Assembly: GCA_963840235.1 (NCBI GenBank)
Contig: CAWIYC010000005.1
Coordinates: 310,001 to 374,000 of the forward strand
DNA from: JBBRHQ01 sp963840235
GTDB taxonomy: Bacteria; Actinomycetota; Thermoleophilia; Solirubrobacterales; 70-9
Reading direction: 5' to 3'
DNA length: 64,000 bases
Made by a program: the position numbers and the translations under genes. Below the pieces are notes generated by a model, which saw only the letters and a list, made by a program, of their open reading frames with translations, had not been told where the DNA came from and did not search any database. Below, piece by piece: positions 17,256-25,910 of the stretch (position 1 is the first letter of the stretch; each line of letters opens with the position of its first letter).

Positions 17256-17957
17256 TCACACGGCGTCCCTCGCGAGCCGGGCACCGGTGTCCGGCTTCAG
17301 CCGGTAGCCGACCCCCCGCACCGTCTCGATGCTCTCGACCCCGAATGGCCGGTCCACCTTCTCCCGCAGGTAGCGGACGTAGACGTCGACGATGTTGGAG
17401 CGGTTCTCATAGTCGTAATCCCAGGCTTGCTCGAGCAGCTGAAAGCGGCTCAGCACATCCCCCGGCCGCCTCATGAAGGCCTCCAGCAGGGCGAACTCCT
17501 TTGCCGAGAGGTCGATCTCCTTGCCGCCGCGGGTCACTCGCCGGGCCGCCGGGTCGAGGCGGAGGCCGGAGACCTCGAGCACGGTCGGCTTCTCGATTCC
17601 GCCCCGGCGAGCCAGGGCCCGCAGCCGGGCCAGCAGCTCGGCGAAGGAGAACGGCTTGATCAGATAGTCGTCGGCTCCGCCGTCGAGGCCTGCGATCCGG
17701 TCCTCAACGGCGTCGCGCGCGGTCAGCATCAGCACCGGCGCCCAGACACCCTCCTGCCGCAGGCGCCGGCAGGTCTCGAACCCGTCGATCCCCGGCAGCA
17801 TCACGTCAAGGACGATCGCGTCGTACTCGGTCGAGCCGGCCATCCAGAGAGCGTCCTCTCCCCTTGTGGCCACATCGGCGGCGAGCCCCTCTTCGCGCAT
17901 CCCGCGGCGGATCAGGCTCGCCATCTTGACCTCGTCTTCGACGATGAGGACACGCAT
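17256..17957 (-). CDS. OmpR/PhoB-family response regulator
   Basis: A 233-aa regulator. The receiver domain has the acidic pocket at E7/D8, the phosphoacceptor D51 (IVLDVMLPGIDGF), T79 and K101 (YLIKPF). The C-terminal winged helix includes LSAKEFALLEAFMRRPGDVLS, SNIVDVYVRYLREKVDRPF and ETVRGVGYRLKP. It would bind DNA when phosphorylated by the kinase encoded just upstream on the same strand; the start is 2 bp after the kinase stop. The order kinase then regulator is the reverse of the usual one. Its targets may include the two oxidoreductase genes that follow. Confidence 0.93.
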   Translation of the reverse strand: MRVLIVEDEVKMASLIRRGMREEGLAADVATRGEDALWMAGSTEYDAIVLDVMLPGIDGFETCRRLRQEGVWAPVLMLTARDAVEDRIAGLDGGADDYLIKPFSFAELLARLRALARRGGIEKPTVLEVSGLRLDPAARRVTRGGKEIDLSAKEFALLEAFMRRPGDVLSRFQLLEQAWDYDYENRSNIVDVYVRYLREKVDRPFGVESIETVRGVGYRLKPDTGARLARDAV

Positions 17958-17959
17958 GG

Positions 17960-19345
17960 TCAGGAGATCGTCCCACCGGCGGGCAGCGCGATCCAGACAT
18001 CGGCGCCTCCCCCTTCGCGGTTGGCGGCGTGGGCACTTCCCCCGTGGGCTTCGGCCACGGCCTCGACGATCGCCAGCCCGAGTCCGCTGCCACCGCGGGA
18101 GCGTGCCACGTCGCCGCGGGTGAAGCGCTCGAAGGCGGTCTCGAGCAGCGCCGGCGGGAAGCCGGGACCTTCGTCGGTGACGTGGATCTGGACGCCGTCT
18201 TCAACCCCGGCGGCGGCGAGACCGATCGCGCCGCGGCCATGGAGGAGCGCGTTCTCGAGCATGTTCGAGAGGGCCTGCTCGATCCGAAGCCGGTCCGCCC
18301 GGATCACCGGCCGATTGCCGGACTCAACCGTGATCGGTCGGCCCTGGGAGGCGCTGCGCTCAGCGAACCGCTCCCTCAGACTCTCGAGCAGGTCGGGAAC
18401 GGCGACCTCGCCGAGGCGAACCGGGAGGCGGCCCTCGTCGGCGCGGGCGACGACGAGCAGGTCGTCGGCGAGCCGGGCCAGCCGGTCGGCCTCCTCGGCG
18501 GCCGAGCGAATCGCCGCCTCGAGCTGCTCAGGGGTGCGGCCCCCGCGCCTCGCCAGCTCCAGCTCCGCTTTGAGGACCGCCAGCGGCGTGCGCAGCTCGT
18601 GGCTCGCGTCGGAGACGAAAGTCCGCTCGCGCTCGAACGCCTGCTCAAGCCGGGAGAGCATCTCGTTCAAGGTTTCCCCGAGGCGGGCGACCTCGTCACG
18701 GCTGGGGGGAACCGGCAGGCGCCGGCCGGGCTCCGATGCCGAGATCTCCGCCGCCCGGCGCCGCATCGCCTCCACCGGCCTCAGGGCGCTGGCGGCGACC
18801 CCGTAGCCGGCCAGGGAAGCCAGCAGCAGCGCCACCGGTCCGCCGATGAGGAGCAAATTGCGAAGGCTCGCGAGCGAGTCGTTGCGATCGTCGAGGGCGA
18901 CTCCGGCGACGATCACCAGGCTCCGAGCGCCGACGCGCACCGGCGAGGCCCGGATCCTGGACGGCTCCTCGAGGTGCCCGACGGGGCCACGATCAAAGGT
19001 GATCTCCTCCCGGCTTGCCTGCGCGAGCTGGGAGCGATCGAGCAGGCCCGCAAACCGCACGGTGGGCGTGGCGGCGACCACCCGGCCGGCTGCCGAGAGG
19101 ACCTGAGCGAACCCCTCCTCCTGCTGTTGGAACAGCAGGCTGCGCCCGCCCTCGTTCCGGCCCCTGTCCGCCTGCCGGACCAGGGCGGCGATGTCGTGCG
19201 ACCTGGTGCTCAGACCCTGATCGATGGTGCCGTCGAGGTCGGAGCGGAAGCGCAGGTAGAGGAAGGAGCCGACCGCCGCCAGCACCAAAGCCATCACCAG
19301 GGCGAAGGCGAGCGTCAACCGCAGCCGTATCGGCAGCCGCCTCAT
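17960..19345 (-). CDS. Membrane sensor histidine kinase
   Basis: A 461-aa kinase. Transmembrane helices are at about 12-32 and 162-186, enclosing a periplasmic sensor of about 130 residues with no domain I recognise. A HAMP linker (RPVEAMRRRAAEIS) is followed by the HisKA box SDASHELRTPL with H249. The ATPase domain has the N box (LSNMLENALLHG), G1 (DEGPGFP) and G2 (GGSGLGLAIVEAVAEAHGG). It would autophosphorylate at H249 and pass phosphate to the adjacent regulator. The signal is unknown. It is the first gene of the minus-strand cluster. Confidence 0.93.
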   Translation of the reverse strand: MRRLPIRLRLTLAFALVMALVLAAVGSFLYLRFRSDLDGTIDQGLSTRSHDIAALVRQADRGRNEGGRSLLFQQQEEGFAQVLSAAGRVVAATPTVRFAGLLDRSQLAQASREEITFDRGPVGHLEEPSRIRASPVRVGARSLVIVAGVALDDRNDSLASLRNLLLIGGPVALLLASLAGYGVAASALRPVEAMRRRAAEISASEPGRRLPVPPSRDEVARLGETLNEMLSRLEQAFERERTFVSDASHELRTPLAVLKAELELARRGGRTPEQLEAAIRSAAEEADRLARLADDLLVVARADEGRLPVRLGEVAVPDLLESLRERFAERSASQGRPITVESGNRPVIRADRLRIEQALSNMLENALLHGRGAIGLAAAGVEDGVQIHVTDEGPGFPPALLETAFERFTRGDVARSRGGSGLGLAIVEAVAEAHGGSAHAANREGGGADVWIALPAGGTIS

Positions 19346-19451
19346 CCGATCGTCACTCTAGCCCCGGTCACGCGAGCGACGGTACAGTCGATGGATGAGA
19401 GTCCGATGAGAGCTGGCGGATAGTCAGGGCGGACCCGAGAATCGGCGCCAG

Positions 19452-20645
19452 CTAGCGGAAGACCCCGGTGTGCCCGAGCGAGTAGCGGCCCGGCTGGGGG
19501 TAGACGCAGAGGCCGTGCGGGCCGCTGCCTACGGGGATGCGGGCGAGCAACCGGCCGTTGCGGGTGCTGATCGCGTAGACCTCTGCGTTGTAGCGACCGG
19601 AGAGCCAGAGCACCTTGCCGTCTGCTGAGACGCCGCCCATGTCGGGGCTGCCGCCACCGGGGAGGCGCCACTTGTGGACCACGCTGCGCTTGGCGAATGA
19701 GATCACCGAGATCGAGCCCTCGTCGCGGTTGGAGACATAGAGAAAGCGCGAGTCGCGGCTGGCGTAGAGGCCGTGGGCGCCGGCTCCGGTCGGGATGAAT
19801 CCGATCCTGCGAAAGGTGCGGGAATCGATCAGCCAGACGCCGCCGGACATCATGTCGGCGACGTAGAAGACCCGCCCATCGGGCGAGAGCTTGACGTCCT
19901 GGGGCATCGCCCCCGATCTCAGGGAGACGGACGAGACGAGCTTCTCCCTGGCGACGTCGACCTTGATCAGCTTGGCGCCGAACTCGCAGCTCGCGACCAG
20001 GTAGCTGCCATCGGCGGTGAAGTCCATGTGGTCCACTCCGGGGCACGGCACCGGCAGCGAGTGGTGCAGCCGCATCGAGTGGGCGTCGCGGAAGTCGAGC
20101 TGCTGCAGCCGCTCCGCGACCACGATCGCGTAGCGCCCGTTGGGGGTGAAGTAGAGGTTGTAGGGGTCGGTGACCGGGACCGGCTTGCCCGGCTTGCCGG
20201 TGGCCGGGTCGACCGGGGTGAGGCTGTTGCCCTGGTCGTTGTCGACCCAGAGGGTCTTGAGGTCGTAGGAGGGGGTCACATGCTGCGGCAGGGCGCCGAC
20301 CGGGAATTCGTCGACCACCTTGTAGGCGCGGGGGTCGATGACGCTGACTGTGTTGCTCTCGCTGTTGGGGACGTAGACCCGCGAGGGGAAGGCGCGGACG
20401 GGCGGCGCAAGCCTCCCCGGCCGGTCGGCCGCGTAGACGTCGTGTGGATTGAGCAGAGGGGGCACGCCGTTGTGGCTCGGGGCAGCGGGCTTCGGTTTCG
20501 CGGACGGCGACGTCGTCCCGGCCACCGCCGATCGGCTGCTCGTCCCTGACGAGGTGCCCTCACCGCCCGAGCCGCAGCCGGCGAGCACGGCGATCGCAAA
20601 TGCGGTCGCGGCAACGATCAAGAGGGGCTTGAGAAACCCGGCCAT
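19452..20645 (-). CDS. Lipoprotein with YVTN/YncE-type seven-bladed beta-propeller
   Basis: A 397-aa lipoprotein. The signal peptide ends in a lipobox (VLAGC, lipidated Cys near residue 24), followed by a Ser/Thr/Pro-rich tether. The rest is a series of about 40-45-residue blades typical of YVTN repeats: RVYVPNSESNTVSVIDPRAYKV, TLWVDNDQGNSLTPVDP, GRVFYVADMMSGGVWLIDS, RFLYVSNRDEGSISVISF and VLWLSGRYNAEVYAI (some shown in part). Such propellers are extracytoplasmic binding scaffolds, and some relatives bind DNA or metals. No catalytic residues are evident. It is divergent from the Kelch-like gene, with about 100 bp between the starts. Confidence 0.82.
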   Translation of the reverse strand: MAGFLKPLLIVAATAFAIAVLAGCGSGGEGTSSGTSSRSAVAGTTSPSAKPKPAAPSHNGVPPLLNPHDVYAADRPGRLAPPVRAFPSRVYVPNSESNTVSVIDPRAYKVVDEFPVGALPQHVTPSYDLKTLWVDNDQGNSLTPVDPATGKPGKPVPVTDPYNLYFTPNGRYAIVVAERLQQLDFRDAHSMRLHHSLPVPCPGVDHMDFTADGSYLVASCEFGAKLIKVDVAREKLVSSVSLRSGAMPQDVKLSPDGRVFYVADMMSGGVWLIDSRTFRRIGFIPTGAGAHGLYASRDSRFLYVSNRDEGSISVISFAKRSVVHKWRLPGGGSPDMGGVSADGKVLWLSGRYNAEVYAISTRNGRLLARIPVGSGPHGLCVYPQPGRYSLGHTGVFR

Positions 20646-20748
20646 GCCGCCCGATGGTGCGGCCCGGACCTGAATACCTCCTGAATTCGCATTGGGAACA
20701 CCCGGCGGCGGTCAGGATTCCCTTAGGTGCGAAGGCGACGATTGCCAG

Positions 20749-21786
20749 ATGCGGCGGAGACTTTTTGGCGGAGCGGTGCTTGCGGGCACCGCGGTGCTAG
20801 CAGTCCTCCTCGTCTCGCCATGGTCGGGTGGCGGGCCGGGCTCGCGGCCTCCGGCCTCGAGCAGGTCGGGTCCGGGCGCGACATCGGCACCGCCTCAGCG
20901 GCCACTTCGGCTGACGACCCGGATCTCGGGGATGAGCCTGCCGGCTCCAGTCTCGGGAGAGGCGGTCGCCGCCCGCAGGTCGAGCCTGCTGGTGATCGGC
21001 GGTCTCGACGGCGGCGGCGTCTCGACCTCGTCCGTTCTCGAATTCGAACCAGGCGCGGGGACGATCCGCTCGGCCGGATCCCTGGCAGAACCGGTGCACG
21101 ACGCCGCCTCGGCCGTAGCGGGCGCGGGCGCATTGGTGTTCGGCGGCGGCTCGGCGGCGACGATCGACAGGGTCGAGCGCTTGACCGGCGGCCGGACCGC
21201 CCAGATCGTCGGCCAACTGCCGGGGGCCCGATCGGACCTCTCGGCGATCACAGTCGCGGGATCGGTATTCGTCCTCGGCGGCTACGACGGAGCCGCGCCG
21301 GTCTCCCCAGTGCTCGAGACCCACGACGGGCGCAGCTTCACAACGGTCGCCAACCTGCCGGTGCCCGTCCGGTACGCGTCGGTGACGGCGCGGGGGCAGA
21401 CGCTATTCGTCCTCGGCGGAGAGCTGGCAGACGGCACCGACAGCGCCGACATCCAGGCCGTCGACCTCGCCACCGGAAAGGCGAGGGTGGTCGGCCGTCT
21501 CCCCGCGGGCCTCTCACATTCCGCGGCGGTCGAGCTCGGGGGCCGCACCTTCCTTCTCGGCGGGCGGCTCGACGGCCAGACCACCGATCAGGTCCTCCGT
21601 TTCGACCCGACCCGCGCCCGCGCCGAGCGCGTCGCGCACCTGCCGACCCCGGTCCAGAACGCCGCCGCCGGTGCGGTGGCGGGGACCGGATATCTGGTGG
21701 GCGGCCTAGATCCAGCGGGCTCGCCGCTGTCGTCGATCGTCGCCGTGCGGCTCAGCCGGCCTGCTCGTCGGGAGCCCTCGCCTTGA
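20749..21786 (+). CDS. Secreted Kelch-repeat protein
   Basis: A 345-aa protein from ATG 20749 with an N-terminal signal or anchor (RLFGGAVLAGTAVLAVLLVS) and a Gly/Ser/Pro-rich linker. About residues 60-340 contain Kelch repeats, each with a hydrophobic strand and a GG pair: LLVIGGLDGGGVSTSS, LVFGGGSAATIDRVERL, VFVLGGYDGAAPVSPVLETH, LFVLGGELADGTDSADIQAV, TFLLGGRLDGQTTDQVLRFD and GYLVGGLDPAGSPLSSIVAV. Six blades are visible, implying one closed beta-propeller. It is probably a wall- or membrane-exposed binding protein. Its 3' end overlaps a small gene on the opposite strand by 35 bp. Confidence 0.82.
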   Translation: MRRRLFGGAVLAGTAVLAVLLVSPWSGGGPGSRPPASSRSGPGATSAPPQRPLRLTTRISGMSLPAPVSGEAVAARRSSLLVIGGLDGGGVSTSSVLEFEPGAGTIRSAGSLAEPVHDAASAVAGAGALVFGGGSAATIDRVERLTGGRTAQIVGQLPGARSDLSAITVAGSVFVLGGYDGAAPVSPVLETHDGRSFTTVANLPVPVRYASVTARGQTLFVLGGELADGTDSADIQAVDLATGKARVVGRLPAGLSHSAAVELGGRTFLLGGRLDGQTTDQVLRFDPTRARAERVAHLPTPVQNAAAGAVAGTGYLVGGLDPAGSPLSSIVAVRLSRPARREPSP

Positions 21787-21961
21787 TCTCCGCCGCCCGG
21801 TGCTCGAGCTCGTCGGCGTCGAGCACCGCCCATCCGACGCGCTCGACGAGATGGCCCGAGAAGTGGTCGGACTCGAGATCCGTGAGCGCTATCCGCTCGC
21901 GGTAGACCACTGTCCTGGCCCGATCGTCCGGCGCGTCCGTGAGTACGACTATCTGCGGCAT
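21752..21961 (-). CDS. Small conserved-looking hypothetical protein (69 aa)
   Basis: ATG 21961 is preceded at good distance by GAAGGAGGCGAGA, one of the best ribosome sites in the window, which is the main reason to accept this ORF. The product (MPQIVVLTDAPDDRARTVVY at the start) has no transmembrane segment. It has a short beta-rich N-terminal half and a charged helical C-terminal half (ADELEHRAAEIKARAP). I do not recognise a family. It overlaps the 3' end of the Kelch gene in antisense. Confidence 0.65.
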   Translation of the reverse strand: MPQIVVLTDAPDDRARTVVYRERIALTDLESDHFSGHLVERVGWAVLDADELEHRAAEIKARAPDEQAG

Positions 21962-22096
21962 TCTCGCCTCCTTCGGTTGAGGTTTCCAGGAAGCGTGCGC
22001 GCCCGTGATTGGCCGCAGGTCAAGAGACGGTAAATCCTGGGTGAAATCCGCTCTCCGTTCAGGAGAACTTCAGGTCGAGGGCCCGATCATCGGGGT

Positions 22097-22978
22097 GTGC
22101 TTCCCCAACGTCCGCGACAAGGATGGCGCTGGATCACGACGGGAGCGGCGGCTGTTGCTCTGATCGCGCTGATGGTCGTCCCCGACAGCGACGGCGCCGC
22201 CCCGCACATCACCCCCTCACACCCGCCGCGGTTCTCTCACGTCGCCGTCCTCGTGCTCGAGAACCACGAGTACCGCAGCGTCATCGGGAGTCCCGGCTCG
22301 CCCTACCTAACCGCGCTGGCGCGCCGCTCAGCGCTCGCCACCGGCTACTACGGCATCAGCCACCCCTCGCTGCCCAACTACCTGGCGATGACCGGGGGCT
22401 CGACCTTCGGCGTCAGCGGCGACTGCGCCTCATGCACGGTCGAGGGCAAGAGCGTCTTCGACCAGCTGAGCGAGGCCGGCATCTCCTGGAAGGCCTACTT
22501 CCAGCCGGCGTCGCACCGGGTCAACCCGTTCCTGCACTACGAGGGAAACCTAAGCGACGCCGACGCCGCCGGCGTGGTCCCGTTCCGGAGCCTATGGAGG
22601 GACATCAGCAATCGTTCCCTGCCCCGCTTCTCCTGGCTCGGGCTCAGCCTCTGCCACGACGGCCACAGCTGCCCGGCCGGCATCAGCGACAACTACCTCT
22701 CGCACCTGGTCCCGTCGGTCCTGCGGGCGCTCGGTCCCCGCGGGATCCTGTTCGTCACCTGGGACGAGGGGACATCGAAGGCCGGCGCATCCGCCCGGCC
22801 CGGGGGCGGGCATGTGGCGTTGATCGCAGCTGGTGGTGGCGCCCGTGACGGCGCCCGCTCCAGCGGCCCCGCCAACCATTACACGCTCCTGCACACGATC
22901 GAGAGCTCCTTCGGCCTGCCGCCGCTTGGCAACGCAGCGAGCGCCCCGACCTCGCCCCTGCAACGCCTGCTCAGCTAG
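22097..22978 (+). CDS. Secreted phosphoesterase-family protein (acid phosphatase / phospholipase C-like)
   Basis: A 293-aa protein from GTG 22097 with an N-terminal hydrophobic signal segment (TTGAAAVALIALMVVP). Hallmarks of the phosphoesterase family (alkaline-phosphatase-like fold, related to bacterial phospholipase C and AcpA) are VLVLENHEYRSVIG, GYYGISHPSLPNYLAMTGGS, WKAYFQ, LFVTWDEG and the terminal NHYTLLHTIESSFGLPPLG. The Glu-Asn of LENH, the Ser-His-Pro-Ser-Leu-Pro-Asn-Tyr segment and the Asp-Glu near the end are the expected metal/active-site elements. It would hydrolyse phosphate esters outside the cell. It converges with the mannosyltransferase gene, overlapping by 8 bp. Confidence 0.85.
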   Translation: MLPQRPRQGWRWITTGAAAVALIALMVVPDSDGAAPHITPSHPPRFSHVAVLVLENHEYRSVIGSPGSPYLTALARRSALATGYYGISHPSLPNYLAMTGGSTFGVSGDCASCTVEGKSVFDQLSEAGISWKAYFQPASHRVNPFLHYEGNLSDADAAGVVPFRSLWRDISNRSLPRFSWLGLSLCHDGHSCPAGISDNYLSHLVPSVLRALGPRGILFVTWDEGTSKAGASARPGGGHVALIAAGGGARDGARSSGPANHYTLLHTIESSFGLPPLGNAASAPTSPLQRLLS

Positions 22979-23754
22979 ACGTTGCCTGGGCGGCGCCGCC
23001 GGGCTGCGGCTCGCGCGCCGCCCTGGCGCGGCGGCGGTGGTCCTCGAAGCGCAGCAGAGGCACCTGCCAGATCGCCTCGGCGACGATCGCCCGGCTCATC
23101 TTCGACTCGCCGACGCGGCGATCGCGAAAGACGATCGGAACCTCGTCGACCCTGAAACCAGCTGCGATCGCGCGCTGTGTCATCTCGACCTGGAAGACGT
23201 AGCCGTGGGCGCCGATCGAGTCGAGATCGACCGACTCGAGGACCTCGCGGCGAAAGCACTTGAAGCCGCCGGTGAGGTCGCGGACCTCGAGGCCAAGCAC
23301 GGCGCGCGCGTAGGCGCTGCCTCCGCGACTGATCGCGCGACGCGCCAATCCCCAGTCGCTGACCCCGCCGCCATTCACGTAGCGGGAGCCGATCACCAGA
23401 TCCGCTCCCGCCGAAGCTGCGATCAGGCGGGGCAGGTCGGCGGGATCGTGGGAGAAATCGGAGTCCATCTCCAGGACCAGCTCGGCGCCGCCGGCGAGGG
23501 CGCGGCGGAAGCCGGCGATGTAGGCGGTGCCAAGACCCTCCTTGCTGCTGCGGTGCAGCACCGCGACGTCCTCGTGACGGGCCGCCAGCCGGTCGGCGAT
23601 CTCCCCGGTGCCGTCCGGAGATCCGTCATCGACGATCAGAATCCGCCGCGATCGGGGCAGGTTGCCTCTCGCCGCCTCGACGATCGCCTCGATGTTGCCG
23701 GCCTCGTTGTAGGTCGGCAGCACCAGCCAGGCGGAGGGTGCGGGATAGGGGCAT
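22971..23754 (-). CDS. Polyprenol-phosphate mannosyltransferase-like GT2 glycosyltransferase, probable indel at the N terminus
   Basis: A family 2 glycosyltransferase of the dolichol/polyprenol-phosphate mannose synthase type: LPTYNEAGNIEAIVEAA, ILIVDDGSPDGTGEIADRL, ELVLEMDSDFSHDPADLP (DxD-type metal site), DLTGGFKCFRREVLE and VPIVFRDRRVGESKMS. It would transfer mannose or glucose from a nucleotide sugar to a lipid carrier for use by membrane GT-C enzymes. The first in-frame start, GTG 23723, lacks the preceding SAWL strand residues. Removing one base from the four-base homopolymer at 23748-23751 yields an ATG at 23754 and an N terminus of MPYPAPSAWLVLPTYNE, so I place the start there. It is the last gene of a three-gene minus-strand operon. 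Confidence 0.82.
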
Positions 23755-23823
23755 ACGCCGATTCTGCGTCGGCTCCTGAAAGCTCGGATAAGGCCGGCCT
23801 GAGCCCAACCTAATTCCTCCCGC

Positions 23824-24252
23824 TCACGAGAACGTCCACAACTTGTTGCCGATGAAGTTGAACGGCATCGCGATCGCGACGGCGATCGCCTGGGCCGGGA
23901 GCTCGCTCATGCCGGCCCCGACGACGAGGAGCTCGAGCGCGACCAGGTTGATCATCAGCGAGGCGACGCTGACGGCGAGGAACCGGGCCGCCTGGAACGT
24001 CGACCCTGCCTTCCCCGGGCCCGAAGGTCCAGATGCGGTTGAGGACGTAGTTGTTGGTGACGGCGACACAGAAGGCCCCGATAGCCGCCGGCGTGTGGTG
24101 CGATGCCGGCGCCGTTGACCAGAAGGTCGAAGACGACGAGGTTGATCAGGTAGCCGGTGCCGCCGACGACGCCGAACTTGAGCAGTTGCAGCCAGGTCGC
24201 CCGGCTGCCTGGCGGCGGTGCCGATGCGCCCAGCGAGCTCCGACGCGGTCAT
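23824..24252 (-). CDS. GtrA-family membrane protein, three frameshifts
   Basis: Assembled across frames the product reads as a GtrA-like four-helix membrane protein. It includes LLKFGVVGGTGYLINLVVFD, then VAVTNNYVLNRIWTFGPG, then FLAVSVASLMINLVALELLV, and ends in AMPFNFIGNKLWTFS, the duplicated NxxWTF feature of the family. GtrA proteins are thought to help flip or present lipid-linked sugars. Three one-base insertions are needed to read it: near 24210, near 24088, and in the C run at 24013-24016. Its ATG overlaps the stop of the upstream glycosyltransferase (ATGA), and the mannosyltransferase follows. Confidence 0.72.
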   Translation of the reverse strand: MTASELAGRIGTAARQPGDLAATAQVRRRRRHRLPDQPRRLRPSGQRRRHRTTRRRLSGPSVSPSPTTTSSTASGPSGPGKAGSTFQAARFLAVSVASLMINLVALELLVVGAGMSELPAQAIAVAIAMPFNFIGNKLWTFS

Positions 24253-25822
24253 GAACTCGTCCCCGGCAGCCGGTTGGCGAGGTGCCCGAGGCGGGCCTCT
24301 CCGGCGCCGCCGTCGACAAGGACCGCGTTGACTCCGAATCCCGTGCGCAGCCGGTCGAGCCGGCTGAAATGAAGGGTGCGCGCCTGGCGCGCGACGAAGC
24401 GGATCAGGGTCAGGCGCCCGACCCTCACCCGGCCGACCCGGTGGAAGTCGGCCGGTAGCCCAGAGAGCGAGCCGGCGCGAACGGCTTGGCGACGACGTCG
24501 ATCTCCCTGGCGCGGACCCGGCCGGAGTAAGACACGCTGCACGTCGTTGCGGAGGTAGAACTCGAGCGGGTCGGCGGCGAGCTTCCAGGCTGACGACGGC
24601 GCGGTCGTGCCCGGAGGTGTCGATCTTGGCGGCAAGGTCGCGCCAATCGGGCCGCTGCAGGCTTGGGGTCCGGGCGACATGGACGTCGAAGGCGAGCCAG
24701 TAGGCGCAGAGAACGATCGCGAGCGCGAGCCCGGCGAGGCGCAGGCGGGGAGCGGCGAGACCGACACCGACGACCGCGAGCAGGGGAACCAGCGCGGGCA
24801 GCAGGTTGCGGGCGATTACGTAGTCCTTGCCGGCGAACGCCGCGGCGACGGCGAGCAGCACTGTTCCGCCGCCGACAATGACTCCGACGGCCGCCCCCCG
24901 TCTCCCCGCTCGCCCGGCCGCCAGCATTGCCAGCCCGAGCCCGAGCAGGGCGATCAGCTCCGGGGACCATGGCATACCCGTTGCGGGGCTTGTGGCCGAT
25001 CACCTGGCCGGTCTCGCCGATCATGAAGCTGGCGGCGGTGTCCAGCGCCCGGTCGGCAGCGGGCTGTTGGAGATCCAGCCGATGTGGTGGGGGTTGACCT
25101 GGGCGAGGGCCAGCGGGGTCAGCAGCAGACCCGTCGCCGCGATCCCCGCGACGGCCATCAGGACCCCGAGTCGGAGCCTGGTCGCGACCAGCAGCCAGGC
25201 GGCCTCGATCGCGACCGGAAAGGCGGCGAAATAGTGGCTCGACAGCGCCAGCGCCGAGAACAGCGACCACAGCAGCCAGGTCCCAGGCCTCGCCGCTGCG
25301 GCGGGCGCGGAGGAAGAAGAGCAGGGAGGCGGCGCAGAGCAGGACCAGCAGGGCGTAGGAGCGAGCCTCCTGCGAGTACCAGATCAGCATTGGGTTGAGC
25401 GCCACCAGCGCGGCTGTGATCAGGCCGGCCCTGCGGCTCAGCAGGTCCTTGCCGATCAGGTAGGCGAGCGGGATGGTCGCCGCCCCGAACAGCGCCGAGA
25501 GCGAGCGCAGCCCCGCTTCGCCCGTGCCGAAGAGCTTCGACCAGCCCCAGGCGAGGACGTAGTAGAGGGGCGGATTCGACTCACTCGCCCTGACCTCGCG
25601 CAACATGTGGATGAAGCTTCCGGGCAGGACCCGTGCGGCGGTGATCACCTCGTCGTGGTGATAACTCTGCAGGCCGAGGGTTGAGAAACGGACCGCGATC
25701 CCCACGCCGGTTATCCCCAGAAGCGCCCACAAAACCATGGAATCGGCGCGCGGCAGCCACCGTGCCGACGCCGGCGCGGCAAGAGCGTGTCCTTGGGGGG
25801 CAGCGGTCGCGGTTTCCACCAC
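24249..25822 (-). CDS. GT39/ArnT-like membrane glycosyltransferase, several frameshifts
   Basis: The N terminus is intact: a first helix (SMVLWALLGITGVGIAVRF) followed by LGLQSYHHDEVITAARVLPG with the catalytic-type Asp-Glu of the first loop. Next come SNPPLYYVLAWGWSKLFG, LSALFGAATIPLAYLIGKDL and NPMLIWYSQEARSYALLVLL, all typical of GT-C enzymes that use lipid-linked sugars. After about 25290 the frame changes repeatedly; the fragments WLLWSLFSALALSSHYFAAF, MPWSPELIALLGLGLAMLAA, DYVIARNLLPALVPLLAVVG and RFVARQARTLHFSRL continue the same protein to the stop at 24249. At least five indels are needed. The whole operon suggests protein or wall mannosylation. Confidence 0.7.
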
Positions 25823-25910
25823 CCTGAACGTTGCAGACAGCGTCTAACCGGCGCGTCAAATGGCGGTTAAGAGAGTCTAAAAGGCTGCATTTCGCACTCT
25901 CGTCGTTTGC

